Shown: positions 49,862-58,125 of the stretch, in pieces
Layout of the letters: every line of letters starts with the position of its first letter
Position numbering within the stretch: the stretch's first letter is position 1
NCBI GenBank assembly: GCA_947085765.1
Contig: CAMTXZ010000075.1
Location: 1 to 64,000, forward strand
Origin: JAKFXL01 sp947085765
GTDB lineage: Bacteria > Pseudomonadota > Gammaproteobacteria > Tenderiales > Tenderiaceae
Length of the DNA: 64,000 nucleotides
Reading direction: 5' to 3'
Made by a program: the position numbers and the translations under genes
Notes under the pieces: generated by a model
What the model saw: the letters and a program-made list of their open reading frames with translations, nothing else
What the model was told of the DNA's origin: nothing
Database searches by the model: none

Positions 49862-51556
49862 ATGACAATTGGTGCTGAAGTTATCGTCGACGCATTTGTC
49901 CGCCACGGCTGCGAGCGTCTCTATGTCTACCCCGGCGGCACGATTGCGCCGATCCTGGATGATGCCAAAAAAAGAGGGCTGGATATATTTTGCGGCCGCC
50001 ACGAGCAGGGTGCCGGTTATGCCGCACTGGCGGTATCACGCTTGCGGCTGCAGCCGCAGGTGGTGATGGTGACCTCGGGGCCGGGTGTGACCAACCTCAT
50101 CTCGGCAGTGGCCGACGCCTATTACGACAATACTCCGTTGATTGTGATTACCGGCCAGGTGGGGACGGGGGATCTCAAGCGTGATCTGCCACTACGGCAG
50201 CGTGGTTTTCAGGAAACCGACAGCTGTGCCCTGATGGCCTCGATCACCAAGGCGCAGTTTTTGGTAGAGCATCAGGACGATCTGGCACGGGTAATGGAGC
50301 AGGCGTTTCATATCGCCAGCAGCGGCCGCTTTGGTCCGGTGTTGATCGACATGCCGATGAATGTGCAGCGTGGTGAGTTGTCTGCCCCTGCAGTTGTGCC
50401 AGCCATGTCGAAAGATGATCAGGCAGACGATCTTGCTGGCGTAGCAGAGTTGGCGCAGTGGCTGAGTGTGGCGCAGCGTCCGGTCATCATTGCCGGGCAG
50501 GGTGTGTTGTTGTCACGCAGCCATGAACTATTACGCGAGCTGGCAACGACCTATGGCATTCCCGTTTCACATTCGCTGTTAGGCCTGGGGGCGATGCCCT
50601 CTGATTCTGAATTAGCGCTGGGGTTTCACGGCCATACCGGCAATCAGTATGCAGGCAAGGCGATTCAAAATGCCGATCTGGTTGTGGCGGTGGGTTCACG
50701 TCTCGATGTACGCCAGACCGGCAATCAGTTTGACCGTTTTGCTCCAGGTGCACGCATTGTGCGTATCGACCTGGATGCCAACGAGGCCAAACACGGCCGG
50801 GTGCGTACCAATCTGTTGATCAATGCCGATGCCAATGCAGCTTTGGCAGCACTATTATTGGCATTGAAAAAGGTGCAGCTGCCGCAGTGGTCGGTTTGGC
50901 GGCAACAGATTGCGGGGTGGCGGCAAGAGCATGCCCTGACCTATAACAAACAAGGCAAACTTAAACCGCAACTGGTGGTGGAGAGTGCTGACCGTTTAAG
51001 CCGTGATAAACGGGTGATCTGTCTCACCGGTGTGGGTTCTCATCAACACTGGGTGGCACGCCATTTCAGTTTTGACTATCCACAGCGCACACTGCTGACA
51101 TCGGGTGGCCACGGCACCATGGGGTACGACCTGCCGAGTGCGGTAGGGGCACAACTAAATGATAAAGATGCGCTGGTGATCTGTATTGTCGGTGATGGTT
51201 CGTTTCAGATGAACATGCAGGAGCTGGGGGCCGTGGCTGAACGTGGTCTGCCGGTGAAGATCATCGTGCTCGATAATCATCGCCTCGGCATCGTCTCGCA
51301 GTTTCAGAACTTCAACTGGCAGGATGACCCCACCACTGGCAATAAGTGGAATCCCGATTTCGCCGCGATTGCCCAGGGATACGGAATTCGTGCCTTTACG
51401 GTGAGCGAGAGCGGTGATGTTGAGGCGACGCTGCAAGCGGCATTTTCCCATAACGGTCCGGCGCTGATTCATTGTGTGATCGATGAAGAGGAGGATATCT
51501 CGCCGATGTTGCTGGCAGGTCAAACACTCGACGGGATGTGGCCCCATGTTAAATAA
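49862..51556 (+). CDS. Thiamine-diphosphate-dependent enzyme, acetolactate synthase-like
   Basis: A 564-residue three-domain ThDP enzyme (PYR, central, PP). The catalytic Glu48 is in CGRHEQGAG; the PP-domain cofactor motif GDGSFQMNMQELGAVAERGLPVKIIVLDN starts at 444. It resembles IlvB/benzoylformate decarboxylase relatives but has no regulatory subunit gene and sits in a glycan operon, so branched-chain amino acid synthesis is unlikely. It may condense pyruvate or another 2-oxoacid with a carbonyl acceptor to make an acyl side chain. Family membership is clear; substrate is not. Confidence 0.88.
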   Translation: MTIGAEVIVDAFVRHGCERLYVYPGGTIAPILDDAKKRGLDIFCGRHEQGAGYAALAVSRLRLQPQVVMVTSGPGVTNLISAVADAYYDNTPLIVITGQVGTGDLKRDLPLRQRGFQETDSCALMASITKAQFLVEHQDDLARVMEQAFHIASSGRFGPVLIDMPMNVQRGELSAPAVVPAMSKDDQADDLAGVAELAQWLSVAQRPVIIAGQGVLLSRSHELLRELATTYGIPVSHSLLGLGAMPSDSELALGFHGHTGNQYAGKAIQNADLVVAVGSRLDVRQTGNQFDRFAPGARIVRIDLDANEAKHGRVRTNLLINADANAALAALLLALKKVQLPQWSVWRQQIAGWRQEHALTYNKQGKLKPQLVVESADRLSRDKRVICLTGVGSHQHWVARHFSFDYPQRTLLTSGGHGTMGYDLPSAVGAQLNDKDALVICIVGDGSFQMNMQELGAVAERGLPVKIIVLDNHRLGIVSQFQNFNWQDDPTTGNKWNPDFAAIAQGYGIRAFTVSESGDVEATLQAAFSHNGPALIHCVIDEEEDISPMLLAGQTLDGMWPHVK

Positions 51557-52787
51557 AGACTCAAATAAAGAAAATAAAACACTGTTGGTGATCAGTGGCG
51601 GCGCCGAGGCGGTGCCGGGCATCAAACGCGCCAAGGCGATGGGATTGTATGTGGTAGTGAGTGATATGAACCCCGATGCGCCAGGATTCGAGTTTGCTGA
51701 TGATCGACTCATCGCCAGCACTTACGATCTGGAGCAGACGGTTTCAGTTGCCCGTGATTACCACCTCAACAAGCGCAGGCTCGATGGTGTTATATGTATG
51801 GCCGCCGATGTGCCGCTGACGGTGGCCTCGGTGGCGGATGCCTTGGCATTGCCGGGTTTGACTCTGGAGACGGCGCATCTTGCCGCCGACAAACTGCTGA
51901 TGAAACAGCGTTTCCTGCGTGATGGCATCGCCATCCCCTGGTTCAGTGCGGTGGAGTCGCTGGTACAGCTGCAACAGATTGTAAACGAGCGTGGTGCACG
52001 TCTGATTATTAAACCTGTCGATAGCCGTGGCGCCCGTGGTGTGTTGCTGCTGAATGAAGATGTTGATCTTAGCTGGGCCTATGAACATGCGCGATCACAA
52101 TCACCCACCCTGCGGGTGATGGTGGAGCAATATCTGCCGGGACCACAGGTGAGCAGTGAAACGGTGATGGTGGATGGCGTCGGCTACACCTCTGGATTTG
52201 CTGATCGTAACTACGAATACATGGAACGTTTTGCACCCTATGTGATTGAGAACGGTGGTGACCAACCTTCACGCCTGAGCAGCGAGCATCAACAGGCGAT
52301 CATTGCGCTGGCAGAGCAGGCGGGGCGTTCGATGGGGATTATGAACGGTATCGCCAAAGGTGACATGGTGATGACCGTAGATGGTCCGAAGGTGATCGAG
52401 ATCGCCGCACGGCTTTCTGGTGGTTGGTTCTCCAGCGACCAGGTGCCGCTGGCAACGGGTGTGGATCTGGTAGGTGCGGCAATTCAACTGGCCCTGGGTG
52501 AACAACCGGATGTTGAAGCGTTGCTGCCAAAACATCATAAAGGTGTGGCGATCCGATACCTCTTTCCTACCCCCGGTGTGGTGAAGGCGATTCAACACAC
52601 CGAGCAGTTTGCCAACAAACCGTGGGTTCATCGGCTCGGGTTTTTTATCGAACCGGGCGAACAGATTGGGGCGATGAGTGACCATACCAAACGCGCCGGT
52701 TTTGTTATTACGTTGGGGCGTGATCGAGCCGAGGCAGTGGCCCGTGCTGAAGAGGTTATCAATAACATCGTGATCGAGATGCAGTGA
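51546..52787 (+). CDS. ATP-grasp domain ligase
   Basis: A 413-residue carboxylate-amine/thiol ligase-type protein. An N-terminal Rossmann-like domain (TLLVISGGAEAVPGIKRAKAMG) precedes the ATP-grasp core with RLIIKPVDSRGARGVLLL (Lys and glycine-rich loop) and GPQVSSETVMVDG and the metal-binding KVIEIAARLSGGWFSSDQVP. Such ligases join a carboxylic acid to an amine through an acyl phosphate. In this locus it could attach a carboxylate to the 4-amino group made by PseC, replacing the missing PseH acetyltransferase. The start MLNKDSN overlaps the previous gene by 11 bases; upstream in-frame residues are read-through of that gene. Confidence 0.85.
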   Translation: MLNKDSNKENKTLLVISGGAEAVPGIKRAKAMGLYVVVSDMNPDAPGFEFADDRLIASTYDLEQTVSVARDYHLNKRRLDGVICMAADVPLTVASVADALALPGLTLETAHLAADKLLMKQRFLRDGIAIPWFSAVESLVQLQQIVNERGARLIIKPVDSRGARGVLLLNEDVDLSWAYEHARSQSPTLRVMVEQYLPGPQVSSETVMVDGVGYTSGFADRNYEYMERFAPYVIENGGDQPSRLSSEHQQAIIALAEQAGRSMGIMNGIAKGDMVMTVDGPKVIEIAARLSGGWFSSDQVPLATGVDLVGAAIQLALGEQPDVEALLPKHHKGVAIRYLFPTPGVVKAIQHTEQFANKPWVHRLGFFIEPGEQIGAMSDHTKRAGFVITLGRDRAEAVARAEEVINNIVIEMQ

Positions 52788-52791
52788 CACC

Positions 52792-54558
52792 ATGAACAGG
52801 TGCAGAGTCCTGGGTATTGTGGGGGCGCGTCTCAACTCCAGCCGTTTGCCGGGCAAACATCTGCTCGACCTGGCGGGCAAACCACTCATCGCCCGCATCT
52901 TTAAACGGTTGGAACAGATTGTTGAGCTGGATGCCATCGTGCTCGCTACCACCGCCGATGACTACAACCTGCCGCTGGTGCAGTGGGCAGAGCAGGCGGG
53001 TAAAGAGTTGTTTGCCTATGACGGTGATGTTAACGATGTGGTGGGGCGTGTTGATGCCATCGTTAAACAGTACCAGCCACAGATTGTTGTCTATTTTTGT
53101 GGCGACTCACCGCTGATCGAACCGCACATGGTTACTCGTCTTATCAATGCACTGCTTGCTGCACCTCAAGCTGATTTAGTTGAACTGCGTTCCAGCCGGG
53201 AAGAACGGCGCTCCATTCATGAGGGCTTCATGCCCTGGCCGATCAAAACATGGCAGCGGTTGGTGGCATTGGCAACCGATGTGAGTGAGCGGGAGCATGT
53301 AGGCAGTTCGCTGAAAAAAGCGACGGGGCTGACAAAGATTTATGTTACCGATGATGAGGTGTTTTCACGCATTGAACAGCGCATTTCGGTTGATACCCCC
53401 TCTGATTATCAATTTATGGCCACCGTTTACCAGCGCTGGTATGCACAGAATCCATCGCACTCTATCGTTTCACTCGAGTGGGTGATCGATCAACTGCTGG
53501 TCGATGAGTCGTTATCTCTTATGAATCAGCAGGTACGGCAGAAGGGTGTTAATGATCGATCGGCCAAGATTGTTCTGCTTACACATTGCGGTGAGTCGAT
53601 CGGCCTGGGCCATCTGCGCCGTGCCATGGTACTGGCACGGGCGTTACAGGATCGCCACGCGGCCGCAGTTGAATTGCTGATTGTGGGCGATGCAGTTGCG
53701 CTGGCCGGTTTGGAACTGTTGCCACACCGCTTTATTGTTGCAAACAGTGATATTGACCAGTTGGCGCAACAGCTGATGGAATGCCACCCCGAGGCGGTGG
53801 TGATAGATGTGGCGGCTGATCGTTTGAACATTGATTTTGGCACGTTGTTGGCATCACTGCGTCAGCAGCAGATTGTCACGGTAGCCGTTGATGGTCTGGT
53901 TGAACAGCATGAGCTGCTCGATCTGATCTTCATCCCATCGTTCTATCTCGCCCCCGAGCAGAGGGTGCTGGCAGTGCAGGAGAAGATTTTGTTTGGTTGG
54001 CATAATTACTTTTTTGATCCGGCGTTGCAGCCGTCTCCCTGGAGTGGTGGCAATAAAATAATTGTGATGACAGGTGGTAGTGACCATTACGGTTTGGGCG
54101 CGCTCTGGCCAACCATGCTTGATGGTGCGTTGCCAGCAGGAACAATCATCACCTGGATTACAGGGCCTTATGCCAACGCGCCTGAAGTGCCAGCGAATCC
54201 ACGGCTGACATGGCAGGTTGAACACGCACCTGAAAATCTGGCGCAGTTGATGGCACAGGCCGATTACGCACTGACGCCGTATGGCGTGACGCTGTTTGAG
54301 TTGTTGAAGTTGGCAAAACCGGTGGTTGCCTATCATCCGGGTAATACCCAGCAGGCCGAGATGGCAGTTTTTATCGCGGCAGAGGTGGCGCGGTTGGCCA
54401 TGACGCCGGAGGGTGCGGTGGCGGCGTTGGTGGCGTTGATGGCTGATGATAAGGCCGCCAGGGAATTGGTAAAAAATGCAACGCAAAGGATGGCTGGCAG
54501 CAGCGGTGGCATCAAACTGGCCGCCAGTGTGATGGGACTATTGGAGCGCCGACAATGA
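52792..54558 (+). CDS. Cytidylyltransferase (SpsF/PseF-like) fused to PseG-like glycosyl hydrolase
   Basis: A 588-residue fusion. Residues 1-235 form a CMP-sugar nucleotidyltransferase: VGARLNSSRLPGKHLLDLAGKPLI (10-33) and YFCGDSPLIEP (101-111). Residues about 255-588 are a GT-B-like domain related to PseG, with IGLGHLRRA (270-278) providing the catalytic-type His274 and a C-terminal segment ALTPYGVTLFELLKLAKPVVAYH. PseG releases UDP from the 2,4-diamino sugar; PseF activates the finished nonulosonic acid. Both functions are thus in one polypeptide on either side of the synthase step. PseF and PseG are usually separate genes. The fused C-terminal half could instead be a glycosyltransferase. 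Confidence 0.82.
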   Translation: MNRCRVLGIVGARLNSSRLPGKHLLDLAGKPLIARIFKRLEQIVELDAIVLATTADDYNLPLVQWAEQAGKELFAYDGDVNDVVGRVDAIVKQYQPQIVVYFCGDSPLIEPHMVTRLINALLAAPQADLVELRSSREERRSIHEGFMPWPIKTWQRLVALATDVSEREHVGSSLKKATGLTKIYVTDDEVFSRIEQRISVDTPSDYQFMATVYQRWYAQNPSHSIVSLEWVIDQLLVDESLSLMNQQVRQKGVNDRSAKIVLLTHCGESIGLGHLRRAMVLARALQDRHAAAVELLIVGDAVALAGLELLPHRFIVANSDIDQLAQQLMECHPEAVVIDVAADRLNIDFGTLLASLRQQQIVTVAVDGLVEQHELLDLIFIPSFYLAPEQRVLAVQEKILFGWHNYFFDPALQPSPWSGGNKIIVMTGGSDHYGLGALWPTMLDGALPAGTIITWITGPYANAPEVPANPRLTWQVEHAPENLAQLMAQADYALTPYGVTLFELLKLAKPVVAYHPGNTQQAEMAVFIAAEVARLAMTPEGAVAALVALMADDKAARELVKNATQRMAGSSGGIKLAASVMGLLERRQ

Positions 54559-56519
54559 AACAGGCCTATACCATCTTCCATCTCAATCTGGCCTACTCAT
54601 CCATTGCGGAAGGGCAGCGCCGCACGGTGATAGATAACTGTTATATGCCGCTGCTCGAATTGATTGAACAGCGTGATTTTAAGATTGGCATCGAGCTGAC
54701 TGGCTGGACGCTTCTGCAGATTAATACATTGCTACCAGAGTGGGTGACACGCTTCAGGGCGGCGCTGGCAGCGGGGCGTACCGAGCTGATCGGCAGTGGA
54801 TATTGTCAGATTATTGGACCGTTGATTCCGTTTGAGGTCAATCAGTGGAATCAGCGTATCGGTTTGAATATCTATGAAGAGTTGCTGGGCGTTAAACCAA
54901 GGCTGGCGTTGGTCAATGAGATGGCCTACTCGTCGGGCATGTTGGAGCTGTATCAGGATGCGGGCTATGAAGGCATCATCATGGATAGTGACAATGTGAC
55001 GCTGGCTCATGATTTCATCGCTAGCGAACAGCGTCTTCCCAGTTACGCCAACGATCAGAGTGGGAGTATTAAACTGCCCGTGCTCTGGTCTGATTCAATC
55101 CTGTTCCAAAAGTTACAGCGCTATTGCCACGGTGATATTCGTCAGGTCGATTATCTCGGTTATTTCGAGAAGCGACTGGTCAATAGTCGCGTGCCCTTAG
55201 CGCTCTACTGCAACGATGCCGAGGTATTTGATTATCGCCCCGGTCGTTATGACTCCGAATCGAAACTGCACCCCGAAGGTGAGTGGCAGCGCTTAGCGAA
55301 TCTGTTTGATAAGCTTGTTAATGAATATGCTATTGAAATGGCACTGCCTTCGATTGTGCTGAAGAAACATTTGTCACTCAATGGTCTTGAGTCACTCTGT
55401 CTGACATCAGCAACACAGCCGATCCCGGTTAAAAAGCAGGCCAAGTACAACATCAGCCGCTGGGCCATCACCGGGCGCGACGACCTCTGGTTAAACACCA
55501 TGTGTCAGCGCCTCTATCAATCTCTGAAGGGTGGTCATGATGAGGTGCAGTGGCGCAGACTTTGCGAACTCTGGTCGAGTGACATCCGCACCCACATTAC
55601 CGTCGAACGTTGGTCTGCTGCACAACAGCAGGTGCGGCAGATGTTGGCCGCACTTGGTGACAATGGTGATTTTGATGGTGGTGTGAAACAGCAGTTTCCT
55701 ACCGCGAATATTATTCGCGGTGTATGTGATGGTGTGACTGTTGAACGTGACCCCGAGGGCATCATGCTGACACTTGTTACGCCTGACATCCGGCTGCGAG
55801 TAAACCTGCGGCGTGGCATGGCGATTGATTCACTCGCCTTCAGGAGTCATGGCTGGCAGCCGGTGATTGGTACCTTACCCCACGGCTATTTTGACTCTAT
55901 TGAACTGGGTGCAGATTTTTACTCGGCCATTACCGTGATCGAAAAGGTGACACAACATCAACGTATCACCGATCTGGAAAAGGTCGAGCCAGTGATGACA
56001 CATGATGAACACTACCTCTATCTGCGCGCCGTGCTTGTCACCAAAGATGGCGAGATTGTCAAACAGCTGCGCATTTCACGTCATGGTGAAACGGTTGGTT
56101 TTGGCATTGAGTTTCCTGGTTGGAAGCGTCCCTATGGCACCGTGCGTACCGGTTATCTCACCTTTCTGCCCGAGGCCTTTACTGGAACCGTGAAGGTTAA
56201 GAGCCGCAACGGTGGCAAGATGGCGGAGTCTTTTGAACTCGACCGTGATGTACTGCATACCCAACCCGCCTCGACGCTGGTCTCTGCGACCACCGGTCTG
56301 GGCGGGGAGAACGGTTCAATCATTGTGACGGATGATGTGGTAGGGGTGGTGATCGACTGGCAGCCATCGGCGTGTGCAGCGTTCCCGATGCTCTATCATC
56401 GTGAGTGTTCACCCGCGGCGCTGACAAGAGTTATCTTCTCGCTGGCAGAGCTGGATGAGTCATCGCGTGATGGTGCCGAGCTGCCAGGCTTCTCTTTTTC
56501 AATCAGTCCTTCAAGGTAG
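54555..56519 (+). CDS. Glycoside hydrolase family 57-like protein
   Basis: A 654-residue cytosolic protein. Residues about 1-300 resemble the GH57 (beta/alpha)7 barrel: FHLNLAYSSI at the N-terminus, IGSGYCQIIGPLIP, NEMAYSSGMLELYQDAGYEGIIMDSDN and YCNDAEVFDYRPGRY, the last comparable to the GH57 motif with the acid/base Asp. The rest is helical, then beta-rich, as in amylase-type GH57 proteins. Catalytic residues were not assigned with certainty. A starch-type role is improbable; processing or transfer of the flagellin sugar is more likely. The start overlaps the fusion gene (ATGA). Confidence 0.65.
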   Translation: MKQAYTIFHLNLAYSSIAEGQRRTVIDNCYMPLLELIEQRDFKIGIELTGWTLLQINTLLPEWVTRFRAALAAGRTELIGSGYCQIIGPLIPFEVNQWNQRIGLNIYEELLGVKPRLALVNEMAYSSGMLELYQDAGYEGIIMDSDNVTLAHDFIASEQRLPSYANDQSGSIKLPVLWSDSILFQKLQRYCHGDIRQVDYLGYFEKRLVNSRVPLALYCNDAEVFDYRPGRYDSESKLHPEGEWQRLANLFDKLVNEYAIEMALPSIVLKKHLSLNGLESLCLTSATQPIPVKKQAKYNISRWAITGRDDLWLNTMCQRLYQSLKGGHDEVQWRRLCELWSSDIRTHITVERWSAAQQQVRQMLAALGDNGDFDGGVKQQFPTANIIRGVCDGVTVERDPEGIMLTLVTPDIRLRVNLRRGMAIDSLAFRSHGWQPVIGTLPHGYFDSIELGADFYSAITVIEKVTQHQRITDLEKVEPVMTHDEHYLYLRAVLVTKDGEIVKQLRISRHGETVGFGIEFPGWKRPYGTVRTGYLTFLPEAFTGTVKVKSRNGGKMAESFELDRDVLHTQPASTLVSATTGLGGENGSIIVTDDVVGVVIDWQPSACAAFPMLYHRECSPAALTRVIFSLAELDESSRDGAELPGFSFSISPSR

Positions 56520-56525
56520 TGGCAT

Positions 56526-57809
56526 ATGCAGAGTGACTTTTTGCAGCAAAATCTTCAGCTGATTGAACGGCGCTGGCCGCTGTTGCATCGGTCGCTGGTT
56601 GAACTCAACACGATTGAGCGGGCACACTTCATCAGCGAGACACAACAAGCAACGCTGCTGGTGGATGGCATTCATCTGAGCAGCTGTTTTGATAGCCGGA
56701 GTGAGGCGCGCCTGCAAGCTACTATGGTTTCAGAGGCCGCAACAAAGGTGTGGGTCTATGGTGTGGCAACGGGTGATCTGCAACGTGAGTTGTTGCAAAG
56801 GCAGTGGCTGCAGCGATTGGAGGTGGTAATACTGAATCTGGAACTATTCAGAAGTTGTCTCCGATACTTTGACCATCGCGACTGGTTGGCAGATAACCGC
56901 AGCAGACTAACATTGGCTACGGCAACAACCGATGTTCGGGCGCCGTTTGCTGTGGTGCCTGCCTGTCTTAAACTTATCGAACCGGCCGCCGCCAGGGTGC
57001 GCGATCTTATTGTGCTCGATCTGGATACTGGTTATCTCAATAATCGGGTCAGGGGTAACCGCCAGTTCCAGCAACAGATCGATGAGAATTTACCACTGGT
57101 TAAACAGGATGGTGACGTTGAGGTGCTATTTGGACGTCATGGAGATGGCCCCTGCTATGTGGCAGCGGCAGGGCCATCGTTGAGTGAACACTATGAGCAG
57201 CTGCGTGGGCGGGGCGCAGATAGCTGTTTGATTGCGGTTGATGCGGCGCTCAAACCGTTATTGCTGCAAGGCATTATTCCCGATGCGGTGGTGACCATTG
57301 ACGGTGTGCGTGACCACATCATGAAGCTTTTTGATGTTGATCTTGCGCCACTGAAAGATATTCCACTGATCTATTTTCCGATTGTGCATGGTGATGTGCT
57401 TAAACAGTGGCCCGGGCCGCGTTATGCCGCCTACTCTAATAGTCCACTCTATGAACAGTTAATGTCGCACTCCCCCAAAGGCATGCTTTACGCAGCGGGT
57501 ACTGTGCTGCATGCCGCCGTTGATCTGGCGGTAAAGATGGGCAGTTGTCAGCTCCATCTGTTGGGGGCAGACTTCTCATTTCCGGGCAACAAGACGCATG
57601 TTGCCAGCGCGGTCTTCTGCCAGTCGGCCGATCAAACTGGTTATCAGGAGTGGCTCGAGGATGGCCATGGCCAGCAGGTACGGACCTCAAAAAATCTGCG
57701 CGGTTATATGCGTGATCTTGAACGCTACATCGCCCAACATCCACAGGTAACCTTTATCAATGCCAGCCGCAGCGGCGCGGCAATTATGGGGACACGTTAT
57801 GTGGATTAA
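56526..57809 (+). CDS. Motility-associated glycosyltransferase Maf, short form (DUF115)
   Basis: A 427-residue DUF115 (MptE-like) protein. Conserved elements are CYVAAAGPSLSEHYEQLRGRGADSCLIAVDAALKPLLLQGIIPDAVVTIDG, the nucleotide-sugar-binding core, and LLGADFSFPGNKTHV. Maf proteins transfer CMP-activated nonulosonic acids to Ser/Thr residues of flagellin. It is shorter than typical Maf (600 or more residues), lacking the C-terminal helical extension found in the second Maf of this window. It follows the GH57-like gene by 6 bases. Confidence 0.85.
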   Translation: MQSDFLQQNLQLIERRWPLLHRSLVELNTIERAHFISETQQATLLVDGIHLSSCFDSRSEARLQATMVSEAATKVWVYGVATGDLQRELLQRQWLQRLEVVILNLELFRSCLRYFDHRDWLADNRSRLTLATATTDVRAPFAVVPACLKLIEPAAARVRDLIVLDLDTGYLNNRVRGNRQFQQQIDENLPLVKQDGDVEVLFGRHGDGPCYVAAAGPSLSEHYEQLRGRGADSCLIAVDAALKPLLLQGIIPDAVVTIDGVRDHIMKLFDVDLAPLKDIPLIYFPIVHGDVLKQWPGPRYAAYSNSPLYEQLMSHSPKGMLYAAGTVLHAAVDLAVKMGSCQLHLLGADFSFPGNKTHVASAVFCQSADQTGYQEWLEDGHGQQVRTSKNLRGYMRDLERYIAQHPQVTFINASRSGAAIMGTRYVD

Positions 57810-57824
57810 AAGTAAGGTGTCAGA

Positions 57825-58088
57825 ATGATAAAAACCCCGTGTGATATATACAGGATGGAGGCAGTTGAGGCGTTTCGTCTTGGCATGGAAGGCAAGGGCA
57901 GTGATGCCATGATGCGGTTGATGGATTGCATGGCGCCGTTGTTGGAGAGCAATGCTGCCCATCTTGGCACAGATGATGCGGAGTTGCTGAATCTTATTGC
58001 TGAGGCACAACAGCGTGGCGACAACATCTTTGTGGCCGACCTTCTTGAATATATGATTCCAGATAGCGCGTTTGGTATGTCTCTTTGA
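57825..58088 (+). CDS. Small conserved-looking protein, hypothetical
   Basis: An 87-residue soluble, mostly helical protein (YRMEAVEAFRLGMEGKGSDAMMRLMDCMAPLL) with a good AAGGTG ribosome site 7 bases upstream. It is the last gene of the glycosylation operon, 15 bases after the short maf, and ends close to the convergent large maf. No family is recognised; the position suggests a small accessory or chaperone role in flagellin modification. Confidence 0.65.
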   Translation: MIKTPCDIYRMEAVEAFRLGMEGKGSDAMMRLMDCMAPLLESNAAHLGTDDAELLNLIAEAQQRGDNIFVADLLEYMIPDSAFGMSL

Positions 58089-58125
58089 ATTTTATTTTAA
58101 CGAGGGCATATCTTTTTGGTGGAAG

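Noticed and set aside
52269..52952. 227-codon antisense frame over the ATP-grasp and cytidylyltransferase genes
   Set aside because: It crosses a gene boundary and has no domain pattern.
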